Positions 50,205 through 58,451 of a stretch of DNA of 64,000 nt are shown one piece after another (within the stretch, counting starts at the first letter, position 1; every line of letters starts with the position of its first letter). The DNA is from Carnobacterium maltaromaticum DSM 20342 (GTDB lineage Bacteria; Bacillota; Bacilli; Lactobacillales; Carnobacteriaceae). The notes under the pieces were generated by a model. It worked only from the letters and a program-made list of their open reading frames with translations. It ran no database searches and was not told where the DNA came from. The position numbers were made by a program, and so were the translations under genes. Where the stretch lies: contig NZ_JQMX01000001.1 of NCBI RefSeq assembly GCF_000744945.1, positions 1,488,001-1,552,000 of the forward strand, written 5' to 3'.

Positions 50205-51065
50205 TTATTTTACAGTTATTTCTAAATTAATGCCATTTGGATCAACTATTTGTAGTAGTGAAAGCTCTTTTCCATATGTGTAAGGATAGCTCTTTTCATC
50301 TAAATTAGCTTTAACTTCTATTAATGCCTCTAATGATGGAACTTCCATTGTAAAGTAAGCCAAACCTTTTGTATTTTTTTCCATTGGTGGGATATTTCTA
50401 CCCGACCATACATTTGTCCCAATATGATGATGATAATTTCCAGCTGCAATAAATTTAGCTTGGCCAGGAAAATCTGTCTGTAAATTCATTTTTAATGTAT
50501 CAATATAAAATTTTTCAGTTGCGTCTAAATCAGCCACTGTCAGATGAATATGTCCAACAGTTGTTCCTTTTGGTAATCCTGTAAAGCTTCCAGTTGCAGC
50601 TCCCAAAACACCTTCTGCATCCATCGCAATTGTGATTCCATTAATCGTACCATCTGGATTAATATCCCAAACTTCTCTTGCTTTATCGTGGTAAATTTCA
50701 ATACCATTTCCTTCAGGATCATCTAAATAAATAGCCTCACTGTAGCCATGATCACTTGCCCCAGTAATAGGATACTCTGTTTTAACTAAATGATAAAGAA
50801 CATCACCTAAAGCACTTCGACTCGGTAATAGAAAAGCAGTATGATACAATCCTGTTCTACGTCCAACTTTTGCTGTAATCGGTACTCGTTTTAATTGTAA
50901 CAATGTGGTTTGACTTTCATCTACTGCGCCTAAAGAAACTTCATTTTCAGTTTCACTTTTTATTTCAAGTCCGATTTTGTCTTGATAGAAAGTTTTCATC
51001 GCTTCCAGATTTTCAACATTTAATACTACTTTTCCAATGCTTGTTTCACTATTCATTTTTTTCAT
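50205..51065 (-). CDS. Two-domain VOC protein (CatE-like ring-cleaving dioxygenase)
   Basis: A 286-residue protein with two VOC modules: GKVVLNVENLEAMKTFYQDKIGLEI and VGHIHLTVADLDATEKFYIDTLKM. Metal ligands His in YHTAFLLP and HHHIGTN/HIHLTV, Glu in GIEIYHD/INLEITVK suggest an iron or manganese site. B. subtilis CatE (catechol 2,3-dioxygenase) is the closest studied type; it protects against quinones. The promoter at 51103-51131 overlaps a palindrome, consistent with repressor control by a MarR-like factor. Confidence 0.85.
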   Translation of the reverse strand: MKKMNSETSIGKVVLNVENLEAMKTFYQDKIGLEIKSETENEVSLGAVDESQTTLLQLKRVPITAKVGRRTGLYHTAFLLPSRSALGDVLYHLVKTEYPITGASDHGYSEAIYLDDPEGNGIEIYHDKAREVWDINPDGTINGITIAMDAEGVLGAATGSFTGLPKGTTVGHIHLTVADLDATEKFYIDTLKMNLQTDFPGQAKFIAAGNYHHHIGTNVWSGRNIPPMEKNTKGLAYFTMEVPSLEALIEVKANLDEKSYPYTYGKELSLLQIVDPNGINLEITVK

Positions 51066-51102
51066 TTATAAGACTCCCTTTATCTTTACTTTATATATAA
51101 CT

Positions 51103-51131
51103 ATTAAATCACATTATTTTAATTACTTCAA
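51103..51131 (-). promoter_or_regulatory. Promoter of the VOC gene
   Basis: Read leftward: TTGAAG, 17 bases, TTTAAT. The -35 lies inside a 15-bp palindrome at 51122-51136. Confidence 0.55.
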
Positions 51132-51136
51132 GTAAT
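51122..51136. promoter_or_regulatory. Putative operator of the VOC gene
   Basis: Perfect palindrome ATTACTTCAAGTAAT overlaps the -35 of the leftward promoter. MarR-type regulators bind such 15-bp palindromes in quinone-response genes; binding here is inference. Confidence 0.4.
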
Positions 51137-51172
51137 ATACTTACTTTAAGGAAGTTTTGTATAAAATTATTA

Positions 51173-51201
51173 TTGACTTATCTTTTAAATACAGTTATTA
51201 T
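51173..51201 (+). promoter_or_regulatory. Promoter of the YehR-like lipoprotein gene
   Basis: TTGACT, 17 bases, TATTAT, ending 35 bases before the start codon: a strong sigma-A match. Confidence 0.75.
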
Positions 51202-51236
51202 ATATATTGTGTAATTAAATTTCAGGAGGAAGTAAG

Positions 51237-51698
51237 TTGGGAAAAATGAAAAAAGTCTTACCGTTGTTGGCAGTAGTTTGTTCATTATTTATTTTGGTTG
51301 GATGTGGAGGAAACAAAGAGGAAACAAAAACATTTGAAACGAATGAAAATGGAGTTGAAATGTCCTTAACGTATACTTATAAAGGTGATATCGTATCAAA
51401 ACAAACTGCAACTAGTAAAATTCCTTATAGCTCATTAGGGGTTTCTACTAAAGAAGAAGCACAAGCAGTCACTAAAGCTATTGAAGAACAATATCAAGGT
51501 GTTAAAGGACTAAAAGAAACGATGGACTTTAAAGAAGATCATGCGATTGAAAAAGTTGAAGTTGACTACGAAAAAGCTGATCTTAAAGAGTTATCAGCTA
51601 TTCCTGGAATGAATTTTTCGGATACATCAAAAAATGGTATTAGCATGAAAAAAACACAAGAAATGTTAGAAAAAATGAATTTCAAAGAGAAAAAATAA
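51237..51698 (+). CDS. YehR-like lipoprotein (DUF1307)
   Basis: A 153-residue lipoprotein. A signal peptide ends in the lipobox LVGC, with the lipidated Cys at about residue 22. The mature part matches DUF1307 proteins (YTYKGDIVSKQ, LKETMDFKEDHAIEKVEVDY). Start is TTG at 51237-51239 with AGGAGGA six bases upstream; the ATG three codons later is too far from that site. It is anchored to the outer face of the membrane. Function unknown. Confidence 0.86.
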   Translation: MGKMKKVLPLLAVVCSLFILVGCGGNKEETKTFETNENGVEMSLTYTYKGDIVSKQTATSKIPYSSLGVSTKEEAQAVTKAIEEQYQGVKGLKETMDFKEDHAIEKVEVDYEKADLKELSAIPGMNFSDTSKNGISMKKTQEMLEKMNFKEKK

Positions 51699-51703
51699 TG
51701 AGT

Positions 51704-51737
51704 AAAAAAAGAATCGTTTTTCAACGATTCTTTTTTT
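51704..51737. terminator. Bidirectional terminator after the lipoprotein gene
   Basis: AAAAAAAGAATCGTT pairs with AACGATTCTTTTTTT around a four-base loop, six bases past the stop codon. It lies between convergent genes. Confidence 0.88.
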
Positions 51738-51755
51738 ATTCTATTTTTCAGTTCA

Positions 51756-52952
51756 TTAAAAATAGTCATATAAGGTTGGACTTCCATCAGGTAATTGAGC
51801 AGCTAACGTTTGAACTGCAGCTTCAGATCCTTCAATACGATTAAAGAAATGCAATTCATTTAAAGAACGATAATTCATAAATACTTGAGTCCAAGCACCA
51901 ATATCACCGGTTAATAGCTGATTTTCTAAGCCTTCTTCAGGTTCATTTGCAACTTCTGTTAAACTAGTTTGTCCCGATTTTATTTCTAATTTCCATAACC
52001 CATCATTCCAAGGAGCAACTTCATCTTTTACTTTTAAATAAAGTGGGCTGTCTATCTCAGATATAAAGTTAAATTTCTCAATAAATCGTTTCATATTAAC
52101 AATTCTCGCCATCATAGAAGGGATAATTTCTTGTTTAATACGTGGATTACTTAACAAATAGGATTGATTTTGATTAATCCCAGCACTGTACTCAAAATAG
52201 CTAAAGCTCCCGTTATGTGACGCTATAAATCCCCATAAAGCATCATAAGCATGGTAATCTAAATAAACTAATTCTTTGATTCTAAAGGTTTTGTTTTGAC
52301 CATCTGTTTCGTAAGTTAAATAGCCATAAGGCTGATTTTCTGGATTATAATAAATAGCTATTTTAAGCTCTTGATTATAGTCATAATTATAGCTCCACCA
52401 CCAATCCGCTCTGCGAACTGGTCCGATAGAATCTTTCTGGTACATTTGATATAGTTTTTTTAACTCATGACTCCCAGTTTTCCAATCCACTCGCTTCATT
52501 GTTCCTTTTTGTTTATGAGCTTTGGGCAATTCATCTGGTGTTAAAGTTAATTTTACTTGGTCAAAGGCATGTTCATAGCCATATTTACGGTAAAAACTAT
52601 ATAAAAATGGAGCTAAATAAGAAAGATCATCTTCTTTTTCATTCATAGTTTTTAGAGCGAGCTTCATTAGAGAAGCAATATCCCCATCTCCACGATATTC
52701 TGGGTAGTTGGCCACTAAACCAATACCTCCCATTTTATAAACTTGCTTGTGAAGATAAACTTCATAAGCCGTAATCATCACTTGTCCACTTAAAGTGCCA
52801 GTCTCTTGAAATGCGCCAACTGAAATGGAGTTATCAAAAATCAAATTAAATTGATTTTTTAAGTTCTCTGTAATGGGGATGTTAAATGCATATTTAGCTA
52901 ATTCAAACATTTCTTCTTTATATTCAGGTGTAATTATTCGGTACTCTGTCAT
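51756..52952 (-). CDS. Eis-like GNAT N-acetyltransferase
   Basis: A 398-residue protein of the Eis type: N-terminal GNAT domain (GGIGLVANYPEYRGDGDIASLM with the acetyl-CoA loop YRGDGDI, and LSYLAPFLYSFYRKYGYE), a second GNAT-like part and a C-terminal SCP2-like domain. Some Eis proteins acetylate aminoglycosides at multiple sites; activity here is unproven. Ribosome binding site AGGAGG, with the truncated repeat copy F just upstream. Confidence 0.88.
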   Translation of the reverse strand: MTEYRIITPEYKEEMFELAKYAFNIPITENLKNQFNLIFDNSISVGAFQETGTLSGQVMITAYEVYLHKQVYKMGGIGLVANYPEYRGDGDIASLMKLALKTMNEKEDDLSYLAPFLYSFYRKYGYEHAFDQVKLTLTPDELPKAHKQKGTMKRVDWKTGSHELKKLYQMYQKDSIGPVRRADWWWSYNYDYNQELKIAIYYNPENQPYGYLTYETDGQNKTFRIKELVYLDYHAYDALWGFIASHNGSFSYFEYSAGINQNQSYLLSNPRIKQEIIPSMMARIVNMKRFIEKFNFISEIDSPLYLKVKDEVAPWNDGLWKLEIKSGQTSLTEVANEPEEGLENQLLTGDIGAWTQVFMNYRSLNELHFFNRIEGSEAAVQTLAAQLPDGSPTLYDYF

Positions 52953-52973
52953 TTATTTATTCCTCCTCTACTT

Positions 52974-53021
52974 TAAAAAAAAGTTTGTTGAGCCGGTTAG
53001 GCCTGGCTCACAAAACTAGCC
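52974..53021 (-). repeat. 119-bp palindromic repeat, copy F, internally deleted
   Basis: Only the two ends remain (AAAAAGTTTGTTGAGCC with the small GCC/GGC hairpin at one end and CTAGCC at the other); about 70 bp including the central stem are missing. It still lies just upstream of the eis-like ribosome binding site. Confidence 0.75.
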
Positions 53022-53051
53022 TTTCCTATATTCCTTATTTTAGCACAACCT

Positions 53052-53092
53052 AAAAAAGCTAGCTAGAATGAATGTCCATTCTAACTAGCTTT
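53052..53092 (-). terminator. Terminator after the multidrug ABC operon
   Basis: AAAGCTAGCTAGAAT pairs with ATTCTA.CTAGCTTT around an eight-base loop, eight bases past the stop codon of the second ABC gene. Confidence 0.82.
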
Positions 53093-53100
53093 CTATTTAC

Positions 53101-54999
53101 TTAACTAACGGCTTCTTCTGAAAATTGACTATTATATAAGTCAGCATAGAAACCGGCTTTTTCCATTAGTTCATCGTGGGTTCCTGTTTCAACAACGGAA
53201 CCTTTATCCATCACAATGATATTATCTGCATCACGTATGGTAGATAAGCGATGAGCGACTACGAAACTTGTTCGTCCTTGTAATAACTTACGCATTGCTT
53301 TTTGAATCAACACTTCAGTCCGAGTATCGACACTTGAAGTCGCTTCATCTAAAATTAATACTTCTGGATCAACTAAGAATGCTCTAGCAATTGTAATTAA
53401 TTGACGTTGACCTTGAGAAATATTACTTGCATCTTCATTTAAAATTGTATCGTAACCATGTGGTAATTTACGAACAAAATCATCTACATGGGCTGCCACA
53501 GCAGCTTCTACAACAAAATCATCTGCTTCTTTTTTCTCATTACCATATTTAATATTGTCATAAATGGATCCATTAAATAGCCAAGTATCTTGTAATACCA
53601 TGGCAAAATGGCTACGTAACTCTTCTCTTGAAAAATCACGGGTATCTATCCCATTAAATTTAATACTTCCGCCCTTAACATCATAAAAACGTTCCAATAA
53701 ATTAATTAATGTTGATTTTCCGGCTCCAGTTGGTCCAACAATCGCAACCATTTGACCTTCTTTCACATCTAAATTGAAATCTTTCATTAATAAATCATCC
53801 GTACCTTCGCCATATCCAAATTGAACATGATCAAAACTGATTTTATAAGGTGAATTTGGAATTGGTTCAATACCAGAAGGAGAATTGTCCATATCTTTTT
53901 CATCTAAGACTTCAAAAACACGTTCAGCCGAAGCCACTGTTGATTGAATTGTATTCATTAAGTTCGCTAATTGTGTAATTGGTTGTGAAAATTGATTGGT
54001 ATATTGTAGGAACGCTTGTACATTCCCTAAAGTCATTGAACCATCAGCTACCTTAATCCCACCAAGAACAGCAACAAATATATAACCTAAATTTTTGATA
54101 AAATTCATTAAAGGCATGATTAAACCTGAAATAAATTGGGCTTTCCAAGAAGATTTGAATAGTACTTCATTTTCTTTTTCAAAAGTTTCAATAGATGCTG
54201 CTTCACGATTAAAACTTTTCACGACAACATGGCCACTATAGGTTTCTTCAATTTGATTATTTAACAAACCTAAGCTTTTTTGTTGTGAAGCAAAGAATCG
54301 TTGTGATTTTGGTGCGACAATTCCAACTACAATTAAGCTTAATGGAACAGTTGCCACAGCAACTAATGTTAACTGCCAGCTAATCGTTAACATCATATAT
54401 AAAACACCGAAAAAGGTGACAATACTTGTTACTAACTGGGTCAAACTTTGTTGCAGTGTATTGGAAATATTATCCATATCATTAACCGCACGAGACATTA
54501 CATCTCCGTTAGAATGAGTGTCAAAATATTCCATTGGTACAGTATTCATTTTTCCTTTTAAATCACGACGCAACTCATAAACTGTTCTTTGTGAGACACG
54601 AGTCATTATAAATTGTTGCAAAAAGCTGAAGAGAGCTGATGCTACATACATAATCCCAACAACTAAAAGAATCGAAGCAATTTTATCATAGTCAATCGGT
54701 AATTTATCCACTTCTATCCCTGCTTGGCGTTGGATAAATCCTTTTTGAACTCCTTCAAAAATTAAAGTTGTTGCTTCACCTAAGATTTTAGGTGTTCTAA
54801 TTTGAAAAACAGTTGCGGTAATAGCTAAGACGAAAACAGCAATAATCGCAATGGAACGTTTCGACATATAACCGAATAAACGTTTAATGGTAGGCCAAAA
54901 ATTCTTAGCTTTTTGAACTGGCATTCGCGCACCTGGTCCGCCGCCCATTGGACCTCTTCCTTGTCCGCCTTTTGGTTGACTTACATTTTTATCACTCAT
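53101..54999 (-). CDS. Multidrug ABC exporter subunit with canonical catalytic Glu
   Basis: A 632-residue half-transporter: a Gly/Pro-rich N-terminal tail, six membrane helices (about 50-330) and an ATPase domain. Walker A GPTGAGKST, Walker B LILDEATSSVD and the H-loop VAHRLST are intact, but the signature is ISQGQRQ rather than LSGGQ. This is the pattern of the TM288/BmrD-like partner in heterodimeric exporters: it supplies the complete Walker site but a degenerate signature. It follows its partner by one base. Confidence 0.92.
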   Translation of the reverse strand: MSDKNVSQPKGGQGRGPMGGGPGARMPVQKAKNFWPTIKRLFGYMSKRSIAIIAVFVLAITATVFQIRTPKILGEATTLIFEGVQKGFIQRQAGIEVDKLPIDYDKIASILLVVGIMYVASALFSFLQQFIMTRVSQRTVYELRRDLKGKMNTVPMEYFDTHSNGDVMSRAVNDMDNISNTLQQSLTQLVTSIVTFFGVLYMMLTISWQLTLVAVATVPLSLIVVGIVAPKSQRFFASQQKSLGLLNNQIEETYSGHVVVKSFNREAASIETFEKENEVLFKSSWKAQFISGLIMPLMNFIKNLGYIFVAVLGGIKVADGSMTLGNVQAFLQYTNQFSQPITQLANLMNTIQSTVASAERVFEVLDEKDMDNSPSGIEPIPNSPYKISFDHVQFGYGEGTDDLLMKDFNLDVKEGQMVAIVGPTGAGKSTLINLLERFYDVKGGSIKFNGIDTRDFSREELRSHFAMVLQDTWLFNGSIYDNIKYGNEKKEADDFVVEAAVAAHVDDFVRKLPHGYDTILNEDASNISQGQRQLITIARAFLVDPEVLILDEATSSVDTRTEVLIQKAMRKLLQGRTSFVVAHRLSTIRDADNIIVMDKGSVVETGTHDELMEKAGFYADLYNSQFSEEAVS

Positions 55000-55000
55000 C

Positions 55001-56731
55001 TTAGATTTCCTCCCCTCTCAATTGAGAATTAATAATCTCTTGATAGGTTTCATTTGTAGCTTTTAAATCTTCATGAGTTCCTTGTCCAACTAATTGGCCC
55101 TCATCTAATACTAAAATAATGTCCGCATCAATTACAGTACTAATTCGTTGTGCAACTAAAACAACCACAGATTCTCTAGTTTCTGGTTTTAATGCTTTTC
55201 TTAAAGCAGCATCAGTCTTGAAATCTAACGCTGAGAATGAATCATCAAAGACATAAATATCTGCTTTTTTGACTAATGCTCTAGCAATACAGAGACGTTG
55301 TTTTTGTCCACCGGAAAAGTTGCCTCCACCCTGTTCTACATATGAATCTAAACCTTCAGGCATCGCAGCAACAAAATTTTTCGATTGCGCAATTTCTAAT
55401 GCATGCCATAGTTCTTCATCAGTAGCATCTGGGTTTCCGTATTTTAAGTTTTCACGAATTGTTCCAGTGAAAAGCATCGCTTTTTGAGGTACATATCCGA
55501 CAGCATCTCTTAAGTCCTGTTGTTTCATTTGACGAATATCGACGCCATTAATCTCAATGGATCCATTTTCAACATCATAGAAACGACCTAGTAAATTAGA
55601 CAATGTTGATTTTCCTGATCCAGTTCCACCAATAATGGCAATAGTTTGTCCGTTCTTGCCATGGAAATCAATATCTTTCAAAGCTAGATTTTCAGCACCT
55701 GTATATCTGAAATCAACATGATTAAAGTCTAATGTACCTTGTTTTTCAGCTGGTAATTTAGCTGGATTTTCAGGATCTTTAATTTTACTATCCATATTTA
55801 AGACTTCATTAATCCGTACTGCTGAAGCTTGTCCTCTTGGAATAAAGATAAATACCATTGACAACATCATAAAGCTCATTAAAATTTGCATTGCGTAGGT
55901 CATAAAGGCAAGTAAATTACCAACCTCTAAGGTCCCATTTCCAATATATTGACCACCAAACCAAATGATGGCAATATTAGTCCCACTCATGATAAAGGTC
56001 ATAACTGGTAACATCAGACTCATAATTGTATTTACTTTAATTGATGTATCCATAAAATCTTTATTGGCTTCTGCAAAGCGCTCAGTTTCAGATTTACTGC
56101 GATTAAACGCACGAATCACCCGAATACCTGTTAAACCTTCACGGAAAACCAAGTTTAGTTTATCGGTTTTCTTTTGAATTGCTTTAAACAGTGGTACAGC
56201 AAAGAACATTACCACACCAATAAAAATAGCTAAGATTGGTAAAACATATAAGAAAATTTGTGTTAATTGACCATCTTTACTGTAAGCTAAAAAACTAGCT
56301 CCTATTAACATAATTGGTGCCATAATCATCATGCGTAAAAACATCATGACTACATTTTGGATTTGAATGACATCATTGGTTGTCCGAGTAATTAAAGAAG
56401 CTGTTCCAATTTCGTCAATTTCATCATTTGAAAAATTTGTTACTTTAGTATAAATTTCGCTTCGTAATGTTTTCCCTAATTTTTGTGATTGTCTGGCAGC
56501 TAAAAATACATTTCCAGTTGCGGCAGCAATACTAATTAATGAGAAACCAAGCATTTTAAAACCAACAGACCAAATATAATCTGTATCTCCTTTAGCAACT
56601 CCATTATTAATAATATCTGCCGTTAAGGTTGGTAAGTATAAATCACTAACCACTTGAATAATCATAAATACAACGGCCCCAGCTACTGCCCAGAAAGACA
56701 TTCGTTTGGCTAATTTTAACATTCTTTTCAT
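55001..56731 (-). CDS. Multidrug ABC exporter subunit with degenerate catalytic site
   Basis: A 576-residue half-transporter with six membrane helices and an ATPase domain. The signature FSGGQKQR is good, but Walker B is FDDSFSALD with Asp in place of the catalytic Glu and the H-loop is VAQRIST with Gln for His. This matches TM287/EfrA-type partners that provide the degenerate site. Together with the next gene it forms an asymmetric heterodimer, probably exporting drugs. It is the first of the two ABC genes after the TetR gene. Confidence 0.92.
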   Translation of the reverse strand: MKRMLKLAKRMSFWAVAGAVVFMIIQVVSDLYLPTLTADIINNGVAKGDTDYIWSVGFKMLGFSLISIAAATGNVFLAARQSQKLGKTLRSEIYTKVTNFSNDEIDEIGTASLITRTTNDVIQIQNVVMMFLRMMIMAPIMLIGASFLAYSKDGQLTQIFLYVLPILAIFIGVVMFFAVPLFKAIQKKTDKLNLVFREGLTGIRVIRAFNRSKSETERFAEANKDFMDTSIKVNTIMSLMLPVMTFIMSGTNIAIIWFGGQYIGNGTLEVGNLLAFMTYAMQILMSFMMLSMVFIFIPRGQASAVRINEVLNMDSKIKDPENPAKLPAEKQGTLDFNHVDFRYTGAENLALKDIDFHGKNGQTIAIIGGTGSGKSTLSNLLGRFYDVENGSIEINGVDIRQMKQQDLRDAVGYVPQKAMLFTGTIRENLKYGNPDATDEELWHALEIAQSKNFVAAMPEGLDSYVEQGGGNFSGGQKQRLCIARALVKKADIYVFDDSFSALDFKTDAALRKALKPETRESVVVLVAQRISTVIDADIILVLDEGQLVGQGTHEDLKATNETYQEIINSQLRGEEI

Positions 56732-56771
56732 TCCTTTCTTTCTTGTTCATCTTCATTATTCATTTAAATTT

Positions 56772-57416
56772 CTACTTCTCTCCCTCGCTTTTTACGTAGA
56801 CACCATCACGTAACCAAAACAATTTTTTATTAAAACTAGCAATTACTTCATCCCTTGGTAATTCTTTTGCAAAAGCATCGCCAATTGTTTGAAATAAAAA
56901 GGTCATCATCACTTTAAACAGTGAATGAAAATCTTCATCTGAATCAATTTTCAGTAAATCCGCATTAACAAAATCAGCAAAATGATTATGATGTCGATCT
57001 TTTTTGTGTTCGCACTCTCTTTTCTTCATAGCTTCAGGCGTAACTTCGCGACTTGTCCGATAGTCCATATGCAAAAACATATGTTTAAAAAATGACGCTT
57101 GTTTGTCTTCAGTAATCATCGTTAGCATCTTAGGAAAATAATTTTGGTATCCTAAAAACAAGTCACCATTAGCTTCTTTTAAACAGTCTTCCAACATTTT
57201 TTTACTGTCTTGTTTTAAAGTCGCAAAAAAATAATAATACAAATCTTCTTTATCTTTAAAATATTGATAAAAGCTGCCTCTCGAAATCTCTGCTAGCTTA
57301 ATAATATTGTTAATTGATGCTTCTGTTAATGGAACTCTAGAAAATTCTGTTGACGCTGCATCTAGTAATCGCTTTTGCTTATCAATGGGTAAGTTAAAAA
57401 ATGTTTGAGTTGGCAT
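56772..57416 (-). CDS. TetR-family regulator of the ABC exporter
   Basis: A 214-residue repressor. The N-terminal helix-turn-helix is KRLLDAASTEFSRVPLTEASINNIIKLAEISRGSFYQYFKDKEDLYYYFF, with the conserved SRGSFYQYF recognition helix. The C-terminal half is the ligand/dimer domain, unlike others. ATG with AAGGAG eight bases upstream; an earlier ATG contains that site. It heads the operon with the two ABC genes and its promoter is crowded by three operator copies, so autoregulation is likely. Confidence 0.88.
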   Translation of the reverse strand: MPTQTFFNLPIDKQKRLLDAASTEFSRVPLTEASINNIIKLAEISRGSFYQYFKDKEDLYYYFFATLKQDSKKMLEDCLKEANGDLFLGYQNYFPKMLTMITEDKQASFFKHMFLHMDYRTSREVTPEAMKKRECEHKKDRHHNHFADFVNADLLKIDSDEDFHSLFKVMMTFLFQTIGDAFAKELPRDEVIASFNKKLFWLRDGVYVKSEGEK

Positions 57417-57515
57417 CTTACGTTCTCCTTTCATTGTTAATCTTTTAAGTTATTCAATCTATAAGTTTCTATTTAAAGATTGGAAATGACTAGAGTACCA
57501 TGCTTTCTCCATAAG

Positions 57516-57563
57516 TGACACTCCGTCATATGACACTTTGTCATTATATATGACGCACTGTCA
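57516..57563. promoter_or_regulatory. Three TetR-type operator copies
   Basis: TGACACTCCGTCA (57516-57528), TGACACTTTGTCA (57531-57543) and TGACGCACTGTCA (57551-57563) are all TGAC-N5-GTCA palindromes. They overlap and follow the promoter of the TetR gene. Centre spacings are 15 and 20 bp. Confidence 0.75.
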
Positions 57564-57571
57564 CATTGCAA
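57543..57571 (-). promoter_or_regulatory. Promoter of the TetR-ABC operon
   Basis: Read leftward: TTGCAA, 17 bases, TATAAT. One operator lies within the spacer and two lie just downstream, a textbook repression layout. Confidence 0.75.
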
Positions 57572-57708
57572 GAGAAAAACAACATATTTTTCACCTGATT
57601 TCTAGAAAAAAAGCACCTGTTTTTAACGATTAGCTGTATAAAGCGAATGAAAACTATTACATTTTTTTAGATAGCTCAGTAAAATAATTTATTTTTTTAG
57701 ATTTAATC

Positions 57709-57737
57709 TTGTTTTCAATACTTACTTTTGGTAAGAT
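57709..57737 (+). promoter_or_regulatory. Promoter of azoR
   Basis: TTGTTT, 17 bases, TAAGAT, 42 bases upstream of the azoR start codon. Confidence 0.6.
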
Positions 57738-57779
57738 AGTTCTTGTAATTATTTAAAATATGAAAGAGGTTTTTATAAA

Positions 57780-58400
57780 ATGAGTAAAGTATTAGTTATT
57801 AAAGCACATCCATTAACAGGAGAAGTATCACGTTCTATGCAAGTTGTTGATACATTTATCACAGCTTATAAAGAAAAAAATCACTTTGACCACATCAATG
57901 AAATCAATTTGTATACATCATTCATTCCAGAAATTGATTTAGACATACTAGCAGCTTGGGATGCATTACGTACAGGTACTGAATTTGAAACGTTGTCTCA
58001 AGAACAACAAGATAAAGTTTCACGTTTTAATGAACTTACTGAATTATTCTTAGACGCTGATAAAGTCATTATTGCTAATCCACTATGGAATTTAAATGTT
58101 CCAACTCGTTTGAAAGCCTGGATTGACACTGTCAATGTAGCAGGAAAAACTTTCAAATATACTGCTGAAGGCCCTGTTGGCTTAGTGACGGATAAAAAAG
58201 TCTTACACATCCAATCAAGTGGCGGTGTTTATAAAGGCCAAGATCCTGCTAGCCAATATTTAAAAATGATTTTCAACTTTATTGGAGTTACTGACTATCA
58301 CCAACTTGCTGTTGAGGGAATGGATCATGATCCAGAACATGCACCAGCTATTATGGCTGAAGGTTTCGCAGCAGCGAAAGATCTAGCTCAAACATTCTAA
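57780..58400 (+). CDS. azoR: FMN-dependent NADH azoreductase
   Basis: A 206-residue flavodoxin-fold enzyme: KVLVIKAHPLTGEVSRSMQ at the FMN phosphate site, IIANPLWNLNVPTRLKAWIDTV and LHIQSSGGVYKG (the AzoR isoalloxazine-binding motif). It reduces azo bonds and quinones with NADH. It is divergent from the TetR-ABC operon and both fit xenobiotic defence; no operator half-site was seen at its own promoter. Confidence 0.9.
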   Translation: MSKVLVIKAHPLTGEVSRSMQVVDTFITAYKEKNHFDHINEINLYTSFIPEIDLDILAAWDALRTGTEFETLSQEQQDKVSRFNELTELFLDADKVIIANPLWNLNVPTRLKAWIDTVNVAGKTFKYTAEGPVGLVTDKKVLHIQSSGGVYKGQDPASQYLKMIFNFIGVTDYHQLAVEGMDHDPEHAPAIMAEGFAAAKDLAQTF

Positions 58401-58405
58401 TAAAT

Positions 58406-58449
58406 AAAAAAATGAACGGCTCACAATATAGTGAACCGTTCATTTTTTT
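58406..58449. terminator. Bidirectional terminator between azoR and the AI-2E gene
   Basis: AAAAAAATGAACGG.TCAC pairs with GTGA.CCGTTCATTTTTTT, between convergent genes. Confidence 0.88.
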
Positions 58450-58451
58450 AT

